Origin: Trichormus variabilis 0441
GTDB taxonomy: Bacteria; Cyanobacteriota; Cyanobacteriia; Cyanobacteriales; Nostocaceae
Length of the DNA stretch: 64,000 nt
Direction: 5' to 3'
NCBI RefSeq assembly: GCF_009856605.1
Contig: NZ_CP047242.1
Location: 5,832,501-5,896,500, forward strand
Positions 30,927 to 39,632 of the stretch are shown in pieces. Position 1 is the stretch's first letter. The number at the start of each line of letters is the position of its first letter. Made by a program: the position numbers and the translations under genes. Under the pieces are notes generated by a model. That model was not told the origin of the DNA and did no database searches. It saw only the letters and a list, made by a program, of their open reading frames with translations.

Positions 30927-31306
30927 AATCTCTTGTTCTTAACGACGGGTTAGCACTCTTCAAGCTACTTTTACTGGGGTTATTTTTCTCAGCTAGCAAT
31001 TAACAGTTAACAATTATCAAGATAGGATTCACTACTGATGACTGATACTGAATAAATGACAACTGATTTTCATTCCCCTACGTTATCCTCATCATCCCAT
31101 TCCCGATTGTCCGTGGACAAGCGGGATCTCCTGAGTTTGTGGTAATTTATCAAGCCAAGAATCTGGTCACGCTGAACCCTTGGCTGGGTCGGGAATGATA
31201 TCTATGATACTTTTAGCTGGTTGATTTCAGGAGAGCCGACAAGTGGAGAGTGGGGAGATATGAAAGATATAAAATCAAAAGTTTTTCTCCCTACCTCTTG
31301 CCTTAT
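30927..31306. other. Intergenic region fabF-tkt with structured segment
   Basis: About 380 bp. A half CIRCE-like TTAGCACTC at 30951-30959 has no partner arm. Bases 31098-31197 show nested and competing stems and could be the tkt 5' leader or a small RNA. The rest is AT-rich with short repeats. Confidence 0.5.
31098..31197. other. Structured leader or ncRNA candidate before tkt
   Basis: CATTCCCGA (31098-31106) pairs with TCGGGAATG (31189-31197), closing a 100-base segment. Inside are CCCG-A-TTGTCC-GT-GGACAA-G-CGGG (31102-31125) and AGCCAAG...CTTGGCT (about 31153-31184). The CCCG strand can join either the outer or the inner stem. No known riboswitch consensus was recognised. Confidence 0.45.
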
Positions 31307-32557
31307 TCACACGTACTTTTTGAAAGCTAGTGTGACATTATGACCACCAAATCCAAAAGAATTAGACAATGCTACCTGGACTTTGTGAGCGCGACTAGAG
31401 TCAGGCACGTAGTCTAGGTCACAATCTGGGTCAAGGTTTTGAATATTAATTGTAGGTGGAATTTGGTCGTGAGCAGTTGCCAACACTGTGGCTACAGCTT
31501 CAATACCTCCAGAACCACCCAAAAGATGACCTGTCATCGATTTGGTGGAGCTGACTGCTATTTTATAAGCGTGGTCTCCTAGCGCTCGTTTAATCGCTGC
31601 GGTTTCAGTGGTATCGTTTGCTGAAGTGCTGGTGCCGTGAGCATTAATGTAGCTAACTTGTTCTGGGGTGATGTTTGCGTCTTTGAGTGCCAGTTGGATG
31701 GCTCTGGAGGCTCCTTCGCCGCCCGGAACTGGGGATGTCATGTGGTAAGCATCGCAAGTCATACCATAACCAACAATTTCGGCATAAATGCGAGCGCCGC
31801 GACTTATGGCGTGTTGCAGCTCTTCCAGAATCAGAACTCCCGCACCTTCACCCATGACAAATCCATCGCGATCGCGGTCAAAGGGACGACAAGCATGAGC
31901 AGGGTCATCATTGCGAGTTGATAACGCCCGTGCAGCCGCAAACCCAGCTACACCTAATGGTGTAATTGCTGCCTCAGCCCCACCGCAAATCATGGCTTGG
32001 GCATAACCGCCTTGAACTAGGCGGAAAGCGTCGCCGATCGCATTAGAGCCTGCGGCGCAAGCGGTGACGGTACAGTTATTTGGACCCTTAGCACCAGTGT
32101 GAATTGCTGTCAGTCCAGCCGCCATGTTGGCGATCATCATGGGAATCATGAAGGGACTACAGCGATCGGGACCACGGTTGAGATAGATGGTTTGCTGGTC
32201 TTCCATGACCTTGAGTCCGCCTACCCCAGAACCAATAATAATCCCCACTTGTTCGGCGTTCAGTTCATTAATGACTAACTGGGAATCCGCAAGTGCTTGT
32301 TTGGCTGCTGCAACTGCAAATTGGGAAAACCGATCCATGCGCTTGGCTTCTTTGCGCTCCAAGTACTCATGGGGGTCGAAGTTTTTCACTTCACCAGCAA
32401 TACGACAATCATGGCTAGACGCATCAAAGTGGGTGATGTAGTCAATGCCATTGCGTCCGCTTAACAATCCTTCCCAATATTCAGAGGCTGTGTTACCAAT
32501 AGGTGTAATCGCGCCAACACCCGTGACAACAACGCGTTTACGATTATAATCTGTCAT
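31307..32557 (-). CDS. fabF: 3-oxoacyl-[acyl-carrier-protein] synthase II (FabF)
   Basis: KAS II condenses malonyl-ACP with growing acyl-ACP in fatty acid elongation. The 416-residue protein shows the nucleophile Cys in VTACAAGSNAIGDA and the two catalytic histidines in NAHGTSTSANDT and SMTGHLLGGSGGIEA. The C-terminal SFGFGGHN is also present. Length and start (MTDYNRKRVVVTGVGAITPIG) are canonical. It follows acpP on the same strand, separated by a 272-bp repeat-filled spacer; the acpP-fabF order is conserved widely in bacteria. Confidence 0.97.
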   Translation of the reverse strand: MTDYNRKRVVVTGVGAITPIGNTASEYWEGLLSGRNGIDYITHFDASSHDCRIAGEVKNFDPHEYLERKEAKRMDRFSQFAVAAAKQALADSQLVINELNAEQVGIIIGSGVGGLKVMEDQQTIYLNRGPDRCSPFMIPMMIANMAAGLTAIHTGAKGPNNCTVTACAAGSNAIGDAFRLVQGGYAQAMICGGAEAAITPLGVAGFAAARALSTRNDDPAHACRPFDRDRDGFVMGEGAGVLILEELQHAISRGARIYAEIVGYGMTCDAYHMTSPVPGGEGASRAIQLALKDANITPEQVSYINAHGTSTSANDTTETAAIKRALGDHAYKIAVSSTKSMTGHLLGGSGGIEAVATVLATAHDQIPPTINIQNLDPDCDLDYVPDSSRAHKVQVALSNSFGFGGHNVTLAFKKYV

Positions 32558-32618
32558 GACTCAGTTAAAGGTGGCGAGAAAGCTGCAAAAATTAGGGACT
32601 AGAGACTAGGGATTGGGA

Positions 32619-32824
32619 AGAGGCAGGGGGCAGGGGGCAGGAGGTAGGGGAGGCAGGAAGAGAAGTCGCAAGGAGGGTTTCCCTCCGGGCGAACTTCGGG
32701 GAGGCAGGGGGAGAAATTACTCCAAGATTTTCGCCCAACACCCAGTCCCTAGTACCCAATGCCCAGTCCCTAGTACCCAGTACCCAGTACCCAATACCCA
32801 GCACCCAGTCCCCAATCCCCAATC
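32619..32824. repeat. Low-complexity tandem repeats in the acpP-fabF spacer
   Basis: Two runs: GGCAGGG-type units (32619-32660) and about ten CCCAGTCC/CCCAGTAC/CCCAATAC octamers (32740-32824), with a GGAGGG-TTT-CCCTCC hairpin between. The CCCAGTCCCCAATC unit also occurs inside the dihydroorotase-like gene (35953-35984). Confidence 0.8.
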
Positions 32825-32829
32825 GCTGC

Positions 32830-33084
32830 TTAAGCTGATGCGGCAACTTGGTTATTGATGTAATCCACCGCCTCTTGAACGGTGGTGATTTTCTCTGCGG
32901 CTTCATCGGGAATTTCGATCTCAAATTCTTCTTCCAAAGCCATTACTAGTTCTACTGTATCGAGGGAATCAGCCTGTAAATCGTTGGCAAAACTAGCTTC
33001 TGGAGTTACTTTGTCAGGGTCTTCCACACTTAGTTGTTCGACAACAATGCTTTTGACTTTTTCAAAAGTTTCTGATTGGCTCAT
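32830..33084 (-). CDS. acpP: Acyl carrier protein
   Basis: ACP carries acyl intermediates on a phosphopantetheine arm. The 84-residue acidic protein has the attachment Ser in [19 protein letters not shown] and the usual four-helix pattern. The start [18 protein letters not shown] is canonical, and the length is slightly above E. coli's 78. It is the first gene of an acpP-fabF(-tkt) minus-strand cluster. Confidence 0.97.
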   Translation of the reverse strand: MSQSETFEKVKSIVVEQLSVEDPDKVTPEASFANDLQADSLDTVELVMALEEEFEIEIPDEAAEKITTVQEAVDYINNQVAASA

Positions 33085-33520
33085 AGATAAAGGTCCTTAA
33101 CCGGTTGCTATTGTCTGCGCTTTGTGGGCAACATTTTGAGCATATACATCTTATCGGAAAGCGCGATCGTCCGCATAGCGTCCCAGTTCCAAATATAGAA
33201 TAGGGTGGGCAGTGCTGAGTTTTTAGTCCTGAGTGCTGAGTACGTGTTTTGACCCAGCCCTTGTTTCTTGCTACTTAGCTCTATTGATATAAGCTCGTGC
33301 TATGAGCGATTTTTTTGCTAGTCCAGATAAGACTTTGTACTTTGGGCTTTGACCGACTGTCGGTCATCACGCCTACGCTTTGTAAATGCTGTTGTTTACC
33401 AATTCTTACTAAATTTTTGGCAAATGTCCAAAAAAAATTACCATTCCTCTTAAGTATGGCCTGTGAGGGGTGATAGAAAAGTTATCATCGGGGCAGTTGC
33501 CCTAAAATAAACCTAATTTT
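33085..33520. other. Divergent promoter region acpP / CCG-domain gene
   Basis: About 435 bp. It includes short repeats (GTGCTGAGT type, about 33212-33243) and a perfect operator-like palindrome (33350-33366). No gene is seen. Promoters for both flanking genes must lie here. Confidence 0.55.
33350..33366. promoter_or_regulatory. Perfect 17-bp palindrome, candidate operator
   Basis: TGACCGAC-T-GTCGGTCA has 8-bp perfect arms around one base. Its form is that of a dimeric repressor site (TetR-family operators often look like this). It lies 155 bp before the 33521 gene and 266 bp before acpP. The regulator is unknown. Confidence 0.45.
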
Positions 33521-34426
33521 ATGCTATCTCAGACACTAAAATATGCTTACTTTCCTGGTTGTGTTGCCCAAGGTGCTTGTCGGGAACTGTATCAGTCTAC
33601 TCAAGCTCTTACCCAAGCTTTAGGTATTCAACTGATTGAATTGAAAAAAGCTGCCTGCTGTGGTTCTGGCACTTTTAAGGAAGACTCCCAACTGCTAGAA
33701 GATACAGTCAATGCTCGTAATATTGCCCTAGCAGAAGAATTAAATTTACCTTTACTAACTCATTGCAGTACTTGTCAGGGTGTGATTGGTCATGTTAATG
33801 AGCGTTTGCAAGAATCTCAGACCAGTAACCCTGATTATCTAGAACAGGTGAATGGTCTGTTACACAAAGAAGGTTGTTCACCCTATCAGGGTAGTACAGA
33901 GGTGAAACATCTGCTTTACGCTTTAGTCACAGACTACGGCTTAGAGGAAATTACCAAACGTGTGACCCGTAAGCTATCTGGTTTGAAGTGTGCAGCTTTT
34001 TATGGCTGCTATCTACTCCGCGCCCAAAAGTTAATGCCTTACGATGATCCTTACAACCCACAAGCGATGGAAAATGTTTTTCAATCTGTGGGGGCAGAGC
34101 CAATTTATTATCGTGGACGGACACAATGTTGTGGTTGGCCTTTGTCTAGTTATGCCACTAATGAATCTTTTAAGATGGCGGGGATGCACCTTCAAGATGC
34201 CTTAACGGCAGGGGCGGATTGTTTAGTTACCCCTTGTCCTTTATGTCATCTCAATTTAGATTCTCGTCAACCAGAAGTGGAAAAAGTTATCGGTCATAAA
34301 CTAGGTTTGCCAGTGCTGCACTTACCACAGTTAATTGCTTTGGCATTAGGTGTTAGTCCTGAAGAATTAGGATTAGATCGCCACATTGTTTCGACAAAGC
34401 CAGTGTTAGAGAAATTAGGTCTTTAA
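33521..34426 (+). CDS. Heterodisulfide reductase subunit B-like CCG-domain protein
   Basis: A 301-residue protein with two cysteine-rich CCG domains (YFPGCVAQG...KAACCGSGTF...HCSTCQG and FYGCYLLRA...TQCCGWPLS...CPLCHLNL). In heterodisulfide reductase HdrB and succinate dehydrogenase SdhE-type proteins, such domains bind a noncubane Fe-S cluster or zinc. In cyanobacteria this family is often annotated as HdrB or an SdhC/E-like subunit, but no partner (HdrA/C or SdhA/B) is nearby. A redox role is likely; its exact partner is unknown. Confidence 0.88.
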   Translation: MLSQTLKYAYFPGCVAQGACRELYQSTQALTQALGIQLIELKKAACCGSGTFKEDSQLLEDTVNARNIALAEELNLPLLTHCSTCQGVIGHVNERLQESQTSNPDYLEQVNGLLHKEGCSPYQGSTEVKHLLYALVTDYGLEEITKRVTRKLSGLKCAAFYGCYLLRAQKLMPYDDPYNPQAMENVFQSVGAEPIYYRGRTQCCGWPLSSYATNESFKMAGMHLQDALTAGADCLVTPCPLCHLNLDSRQPEVEKVIGHKLGLPVLHLPQLIALALGVSPEELGLDRHIVSTKPVLEKLGL

Positions 34427-34446
34427 TCGGGACTTTCGGGTTGGGA

Positions 34447-34480
34447 GGGTGTAGGGGTGTGAGGGTGTGAGGGTGTAAGG
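34447..34480. repeat. GGTGTGAGG tandem run
   Basis: Four to five GGGTGTGA/GGGTGTAG units after the 33521 gene; intergenic low-complexity DNA of the same class as in the dihydroorotase-like gene. Confidence 0.7.
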
Positions 34481-34495
34481 AAAAGAAAGATTTAT

Positions 34496-34530
34496 CCCTA
34501 AACCCCTAAACCCCTAAACCCCTAAACCCT
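34496..34530. repeat. CCCCTAAA octamer repeat, overlapping the 3' end of the fluoride channel gene
   Basis: About 4.4 copies of an 8-bp CCCCTAAA unit. The stop codon and last residues (KGLGV) of the minus-strand fluoride channel gene are encoded within it, so repeat expansion has reached or replaced the end of the gene. Confidence 0.8.
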
Positions 34531-35002
34531 TGCCACATAATCTACCAAGAATTATACCTATCTGGATGCTGATAACTCCTAATATGGTGCTGCCAGCCCA
34601 GTAAAACCCTGCTGCTACTAAATTACGATCGCCTAAAAGGGTAAAGGTGTCTAAGGCATAAGTTGAAAATGTGGTGTATGCACCGAGAAAGCCAACTGCT
34701 ATGAGTAATCGGATTTCGGGAGAAATTAAGGATACTCGCTCTAAAGCTAGGGCATAAAAGAAACCCATAGCTAAACAGCCGGTAATATTAATGAACAATG
34801 TGCCGTAGGGAAAAGTAATGCCGAAGCGTTGGGCAAACCACAAACTGAGATAATAGCGACTGAGCGCGCCGGCGATCGCACCTAAACTCACGGCAATGGG
34901 ATGACGAATTGTCGGTTGTTGCAGCACTCCCGGTATTAACCTTGGTGCAACAGTCAACAATTGGATACTCTGCTCAACCAAAGTCTTCAGCCCAAATCCC
35001 AT
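34514..35002 (-). CDS. crcB: Fluoride ion channel CrcB/FluC
   Basis: A small inner-membrane channel that expels fluoride. The 162-residue protein has four hydrophobic segments and the family motif [16 protein letters not shown], which contains the pore threonines/serine. [17 protein letters not shown] and [15 protein letters not shown] are also conserved. It is longer than the usual about 125 residues because of an N-terminal extension (about residues 1-35). It starts 13 bp after the dihydroorotase-like gene, so is cotranscribed with it. No fluoride riboswitch is recognisable. Confidence 0.92.
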   Translation of the reverse strand: MGFGLKTLVEQSIQLLTVAPRLIPGVLQQPTIRHPIAVSLGAIAGALSRYYLSLWFAQRFGITFPYGTLFINITGCLAMGFFYALALERVSLISPEIRLLIAVGFLGAYTTFSTYALDTFTLLGDRNLVAAGFYWAGSTILGVISIQIGIILGRLCGKGLGV

Positions 35003-35015
35003 ATTTATCCTACCT

Positions 35016-36323
35016 TTAGAGCCAAATTTGGATGACTCGACCTTGTAATTCTTGCCCTAACCAAGATGTGTTACTAGAAAGTGTACACAGATTTTTCTTC
35101 TCGACTTTCCAGATTTTCTGAGGATCAAATAAAGTTAGTTCTGCTTTGTGATGAGGGGCAAATGCACTCACTTTTTGTTGAATACATTGGGCTGGACGAG
35201 TACTCAAAGCCTGCCATAATTCTAAAGCCGTAAATTCTCCAGTTTCTACAAGATTTTGCCAAAGTAAGGGTAATGCTAACTCGAAACCGATCGCCCCTGG
35301 TGGTGCTTCGGCGAAGGCTTGGACTTTCTCCTCGTAGGTGTATGGCGCATGATCAATGGCGATCGCATCTATTACCCCTGTGCGGACTCCTGCACGTAAT
35401 GCTTTGACATCGCTGGCGTTACCTAATGGTGGGTCTAAATGCAGGCTGGTATCATAACTTTTAACTGCTTTTGTGTCTAGTAACAGGTGTAGCCAAGTGG
35501 TACTGGCGGTGATGGGTAAACCTTTGGCTTTGGCGGCGGCGATTAGTTCCACACTACGGGCGGTGGAAACCCGCATAATGTGTACTTGAGTATTACCTGT
35601 AGCGGCAACCAACTCTAATAAAGCAGCGATCGCTGTTGTTTCTGCGCTGGGGGGTATGGGAGGTAAACCAAAGCGGAGGGCATCTGCGCCTTCCCGCATC
35701 ACCCCATTAGCAGAGAGTTGGCGATCGCACGGCCAAAATGCTACAGGTTTCCCCAATGGTTGGACATATTCCAGCAAGCGCCGCACCAGGCTTAAATTGT
35801 CTAAAGGCAACCCATCAGTAAAACCAACCACCCCCGCCGCCGCTAAATCAGCCAATTCTGTCATCTGCTTCCCAGCCACATCCAGGGTAATAGCACCCCA
35901 AAGATGGAGCAGGGGTGCAGGGGTGCAGGGGTGCAGGGGAGAAGAATTGCTTCCCAGTCCCCAATCTCCTATCCCCAGTCCCCGCTTCTGCAACTGTGCC
36001 ACCAGCCCTGGATTATCAATAGCCGGAGATGTATCGGGTAAAATACTGACTTTGGTAAAACCACCAGCCGCCGCCGCTTGTAAGAAAGATGCCAGCGTTT
36101 CCCGTTCTTCAAATCCTGGTTCTCCAGAGTGGCTGTATAAATCCACTAAACCGGGGCCAAGAACTAATCCTCGACAATCTCTAATTTGAGTATCAGGACT
36201 AGTATTAGGAATATTTGGGGCAATGGCTTGAATTACACCATCAGCAATTAACACATCTGTGATATTGTCAATACCCGAAACCGGGTCGATTACCCTTACT
36301 TGTTGCAGAAGTTCAGTTGTCAT
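35016..36323 (-). CDS. pyrC: Dihydroorotase-family protein (PyrC-like, possibly non-catalytic)
   Basis: An amidohydrolase-fold protein of 435 residues with the dihydroorotase framework ([55 protein letters not shown]). Dihydroorotase makes dihydroorotate in pyrimidine synthesis. However, the metal motif normally reads DxHxH and here is DLYSH, the usual HH in the TPHHLLL region is WLH, and DHAPHT is DHAPYT. Three expected histidines are thus missing, as in inactive PyrC-prime proteins that support aspartate transcarbamoylase. Residues about 113-142 are encoded by intergenic-type repeats inserted in frame. It is the middle gene of a phosphatase-pyrC-crcB operon. Confidence 0.82.
   Translation of the reverse strand: MTTELLQQVRVIDPVSGIDNITDVLIADGVIQAIAPNIPNTSPDTQIRDCRGLVLGPGLVDLYSHSGEPGFEERETLASFLQAAAAGGFTKVSILPDTSPAIDNPGLVAQLQKRGLGIGDWGLGSNSSPLHPCTPAPLLHLWGAITLDVAGKQMTELADLAAAGVVGFTDGLPLDNLSLVRRLLEYVQPLGKPVAFWPCDRQLSANGVMREGADALRFGLPPIPPSAETTAIAALLELVAATGNTQVHIMRVSTARSVELIAAAKAKGLPITASTTWLHLLLDTKAVKSYDTSLHLDPPLGNASDVKALRAGVRTGVIDAIAIDHAPYTYEEKVQAFAEAPPGAIGFELALPLLWQNLVETGEFTALELWQALSTRPAQCIQQKVSAFAPHHKAELTLFDPQKIWKVEKKNLCTLSSNTSWLGQELQGRVIQIWL
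35910..35984. repeat. Intergenic-type repeat inserted in frame in the dihydroorotase-like gene
   Basis: Four CAGGGGTG octamers (35910-35940) and a CCCAGTCCCCAATC-type run (35953-35984). Both are of the kind otherwise seen between genes (32740-32824, 8951-9020). The frame stays open, encoding a Gly/Pro/Leu-rich segment. Confidence 0.85.
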
Positions 36324-36372
36324 GTAACCTATCAGTGCTGGGACTGCTTGTCTATTGTGATCTATATTTTGC

Positions 36373-37722
36373 CTATAATGCTCCAGCTGCGGTTTTATCT
36401 AATACACCACCCAAATGGGTGGTAATATTCATGGCTTGCAGTACTGGTACACCATTTAATCCAGAGGGGTAATCAATGACACTAACAGCACCATTACCTT
36501 GACGAAAATTCCAGAAATTGTCTGTGGGTAAACCGAGAATATGACACAGTAAGGTTTTATTTGTGGCATCATGAGCCACGATTAACCCTGTTTGGCGTTG
36601 ATTATCTAAGGCTGTTTGCACAATATTTTGCCAGGCTTCCGTGCTACGTTCCCACACTTGCTGTAAATTCTCACCTTCCGGCATTTGTACCTGGCCTGGT
36701 ATAGTCCGCCAACGCTCTAATTCACCAGGAAATTCCTCTTCTATTTCGGCTTCTAGTTTTCCTTCCCAAAGTCCGTGACTGATTTCTCTTAAACCGTCTT
36801 GCAACTCCAAATTGATACTTGGATGGTGGCGCAAGATAATCTCGGCTGTTTCTTTGGGACGCAGCATAGAACTACTCACAGCAAAGTCAATTGCTACATT
36901 TTGCAGAAACACCCCGGCTTTTTGCGCTTGTTGCCTACCGTTATCATTGAGGGGAACGTCAATTTGTCCCTGAAACCTAGTTTGGCGATTCCATTCAGTT
37001 TCGCCGTGACGCACCAACAACAATCTCACTCCCTGATGACCAGGACGCAAGGAAGGTAGAGTCTCGCCTGTGTGTTGGGTTTGATTCATCGACTCTAGTT
37101 GCACTGGGTCACCCAATCCCCCAGCAAAATTTAATACACTGATTCCACAGTTAGATTGCTGTATGGAATGGTAACGACTGGGGTGAATGCCCAAGGCTGT
37201 GCTGATGAGGGCGCGATTAATGCCGTTGTGTCCAACGATGAGAATGGTTTCACCTCGATGATGGGGCAAAATGTTTTGCCAAAACTGCCGCGCCTGTTCG
37301 TACAAAGATAAAACTGGAAAATGTTCTCTTGTTACCCCATTGTCGTTAACTAACATTTGTAGTTCCTGGGGGTTTTCGTGCCAAATGCGGTAATCTTCAG
37401 GAAATTTCTGCTTGACCTCAGATGTCAGCATTTTTTCCCACAAAGGCAAGTCTATTTCTCGTAACAATTCGGAAATCTGCACATCAGCAGACTGGACAGC
37501 CTCATTTGCTAGTTCACCATGAATAATCTCTGCTGTTTGTTTTGCTCTCTGGAGCGGGCTGCTGTAAATTGCATTAAAGGAAATGTTAGTGAGGGCTTTG
37601 CCTACCTTACTAGCATCACTACGACCTCGATCCGTTAATGTTGATACGTCAGCACGTCCTTGAATACGCCGTTCGATATTATAAGTACTTTGGCCGTGAC
37701 GCACAATAATGACACGAGTCAT
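36373..37722 (-). CDS. Double-domain histidine phosphatase (phosphoglycerate mutase-like)
   Basis: A 449-residue protein with two tandem histidine-phosphatase domains. Domain 1 (about 1-205) has IIVRHGQSTYN, LREIDLPLWE and LIVGHNGINR. Domain 2 (about 229-430) has LLVRHGETEWN, LREISHGLWEG and LIVAHDATNK. Both keep the RHG nucleophile, the acid Glu and the second His, so both look catalytic. Related cyanobacterial proteins are annotated as phosphoglycerate mutase, alpha-ribazole phosphatase or phosphoserine phosphatase; I cannot pick a substrate. It is 49 bp upstream of the dihydroorotase-like gene and is the first gene of a three-gene operon. Confidence 0.88.
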   Translation of the reverse strand: MTRVIIVRHGQSTYNIERRIQGRADVSTLTDRGRSDASKVGKALTNISFNAIYSSPLQRAKQTAEIIHGELANEAVQSADVQISELLREIDLPLWEKMLTSEVKQKFPEDYRIWHENPQELQMLVNDNGVTREHFPVLSLYEQARQFWQNILPHHRGETILIVGHNGINRALISTALGIHPSRYHSIQQSNCGISVLNFAGGLGDPVQLESMNQTQHTGETLPSLRPGHQGVRLLLVRHGETEWNRQTRFQGQIDVPLNDNGRQQAQKAGVFLQNVAIDFAVSSSMLRPKETAEIILRHHPSINLELQDGLREISHGLWEGKLEAEIEEEFPGELERWRTIPGQVQMPEGENLQQVWERSTEAWQNIVQTALDNQRQTGLIVAHDATNKTLLCHILGLPTDNFWNFRQGNGAVSVIDYPSGLNGVPVLQAMNITTHLGGVLDKTAAGAL

Positions 37723-37840
37723 CCGTCTTGCCCTCCTCTATCTAAAGGACTAATTTTACTGCAAACTGCTTGCAGAATTATTCTTTAGATTGGTTTTTGG
37801 CAATTTAATTAAGGGTGTAGGGGTGTAAGAGAGAATTGCT

Positions 37841-37888
37841 ATTGACTATTGACTATTGACTATTGACCGTTGACTATTGACAACTAAC
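37841..37888. repeat. Short tandem repeat (STRR), ATTGACT units
   Basis: About six ATTGACT heptamers with variants (CGTTGACT, CAACTAAC) downstream of the 37895 gene on its 3' side. The same family as 19101-19142. Confidence 0.8.
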
Positions 37889-37894
37889 AATTTT

Positions 37895-38239
37895 TCACTG
37901 ATTTCCTAAATCTAACTGTACCTGCACTCCATCATTACCATTAACTGACTCTTGTGCTGGCTGTAATAAAACTGGAGTATCTAATGAGGTTGATCGATTT
38001 GACCTCCATCCACTAAGATTCTGATTATCTTTTATATGGTTAGTGGGAATACTGGTGTTAAAGAATTGTGAGAAGTCATCCTGTGCTGACCTATTTCCAA
38101 TTCCTTCTAGAGAGTCACCAGTTAACTTATAGTCTTGGGTACTTGGGTTTGGCGTTGCTGGTGTCTGGGCGCGAACCAGGCTTTCTAAGCTGGCAATAGA
38201 TAGGGCGATCGCCAAAACAGCAATAATTCTAGCTTTCAT
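37895..38239 (-). CDS. Small secreted protein, unknown function
   Basis: A 114-residue protein. The N-terminus (MKARIIAVLAIALSIASL then LVRAQTP) is a classical signal peptide, with cleavage likely after VRA at about residue 24. The mature part is polar, rich in Ser, Asn, Asp and Gln, with no cysteines and no recognised domain. It probably resides in the periplasm or outside the cell. It is isolated on the minus strand, upstream of the histidine phosphatase and separated by a tandem repeat. Confidence 0.7.
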   Translation of the reverse strand: MKARIIAVLAIALSIASLESLVRAQTPATPNPSTQDYKLTGDSLEGIGNRSAQDDFSQFFNTSIPTNHIKDNQNLSGWRSNRSTSLDTPVLLQPAQESVNGNDGVQVQLDLGNQ

Positions 38240-38634
38240 TAGTTTGTTCCCAATTCTTCTTTATTGCTCGTAGCTATTTTTCCAAAAAACTATCTTTTTA
38301 ACTTCTACTATCAGTTAGATTTGACAAACAAAGATTTGCATCAAAACTAACACTGAGGAAATTAGACATTCACAAAAGTAATATCGTTGTAAAATAAACC
38401 GAATAATATGTTACTTTAAGTGATCTCCTCGTAACTTTAAGGATTGCTTAATATTTTTGAGAAAAATAAATGGGTGTAAAGGCGATCGCTTATCCTCACA
38501 TTCTGAATCAAAGAACAACCACATATCTCGTACCATTTCACTAAAATTCCGATACAAATCCGAACCCAGAAACCTTTGCAAAATATAGGTTTCTTAATTT
38601 TGAATTTTGAATTTTGAATTTTGAATTGGTATCA
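38240..38634. other. Intergenic region with GAATTTT repeat
   Basis: About 395 bp, AT-rich. It contains a HIP1 site at about 38482 and four to five GAATTTT heptamers (38594-38628). No gene is seen. Confidence 0.5.
38594..38628. repeat. GAATTTT heptamer tandem repeat
   Basis: AATTTTG units repeated about five times just after the stop of the RfbD-like gene. A shorter copy overlaps the 3' end of the devB-like gene near 19180-19198. Confidence 0.75.
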
Positions 38635-39519
38635 CTAGTCGCCCCCTACCTTTTTGAGCAATGCCTCTAATTCTGACTTGATAGATAAAGGTTGATAACC
38701 TAAGGCAAACGCCTGAGAACTATCTAAGGAAACATCTGCTGGTCTGGGTGCTGCCATGTTTACATCTTGTTGAAGACAGGCTTTAATTCCTGCTGTTGGT
38801 AATTGAAAGACTTCGGCTAATATATGCCCAAAATCATAACGAGAAATTCGTTCTTTGCCTCCTAAATGAATTATGCCTTTAACTTTTTCTAATGCTAATA
38901 AAATCCCTTTAGCTGCTGTTGTACCACTGACAGGGGTACGAAATTCATCTATAAATAAAGTCAGTTCTTGACCAGATTTTAAGGTTTGAATGAATGGCTG
39001 AATAAAGCTTTTAGCTGTAGGTGTAGCATTACCAAACATTAAAGGCATTCGACACACTGTTGCTATGGGATAACGTTCTAATATACCCACTTCAGCCAAG
39101 ACTTTCTGCTCACCATAAATATTCACAGGACATACGGTGTCAGTTTCTTTATAAGGAGATTTGATGCCATCAAAAACTAGTTCGCTGGATGTAAACGCAT
39201 AAGGGATAGAAGCCGCCGCACAAAGTTCGGCAAGATTGCAAGAAGCAGTGACGTTAATTGTATATGATTCATCAGGATGGATTTGACAAAAATTTGGTTG
39301 TGATTGTGCAGCTGTATGTATGACTGCATCTGGTTTAATTTCATTAAATATTTGTTTAAGTTCTAAAAAATCTGTTAAATTGACCTTGAGTAATTTTATA
39401 CCGGGAACAGATAACTCATGAGAGCAATAAGTTCCATAAACTTCCCATTCTTGTTGCGCTGCTTGGCAAAGGTGCCATCCTAAAAAACCGCTAGCACCAG
39501 TAATTAAAAGCTTCTTCAT
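38635..39519 (-). CDS. NAD-dependent sugar reductase, RfbD/dTDP-4-dehydrorhamnose reductase-like
   Basis: A 294-residue extended SDR. The NAD(P) motif is ITGASGFLGWHL (a GxxGxxG Rossmann signature). The HTAAQSQPNFCQ region and the catalytic YGEQK (YxxxK) are typical of RfbD-type dTDP-4-dehydrorhamnose reductases. The end (PRPADVSLDSSQAFALGYQP) also fits. No other rhamnose genes are adjacent, so the true substrate could be another nucleotide sugar. It is divergent from the ABC permease gene with 113 bp between. Confidence 0.85.
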   Translation of the reverse strand: MKKLLITGASGFLGWHLCQAAQQEWEVYGTYCSHELSVPGIKLLKVNLTDFLELKQIFNEIKPDAVIHTAAQSQPNFCQIHPDESYTINVTASCNLAELCAAASIPYAFTSSELVFDGIKSPYKETDTVCPVNIYGEQKVLAEVGILERYPIATVCRMPLMFGNATPTAKSFIQPFIQTLKSGQELTLFIDEFRTPVSGTTAAKGILLALEKVKGIIHLGGKERISRYDFGHILAEVFQLPTAGIKACLQQDVNMAAPRPADVSLDSSQAFALGYQPLSIKSELEALLKKVGGD

Positions 39520-39632
39520 ATCAAAACTAGTACGTGTATTGAGATGATGGACGCAAAAATTATACTCTTAATGGTTTCAACAACTTGAATATTTTCAATT
39601 ACTGAATCATTACTTCCTGAGGCTATAAATAA

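Noticed and set aside
30951..30959. TTAGCACTC upstream of tkt, looking like half a CIRCE
   Set aside because: The second arm GAGTGCTAA is absent at the required spacing, and transketolase is not a known HrcA target.
32592..32924. Open frames of 80-110 codons in the acpP-fabF spacer
   Set aside because: They are translations of low-complexity tandem repeats on both strands, with no start signals.
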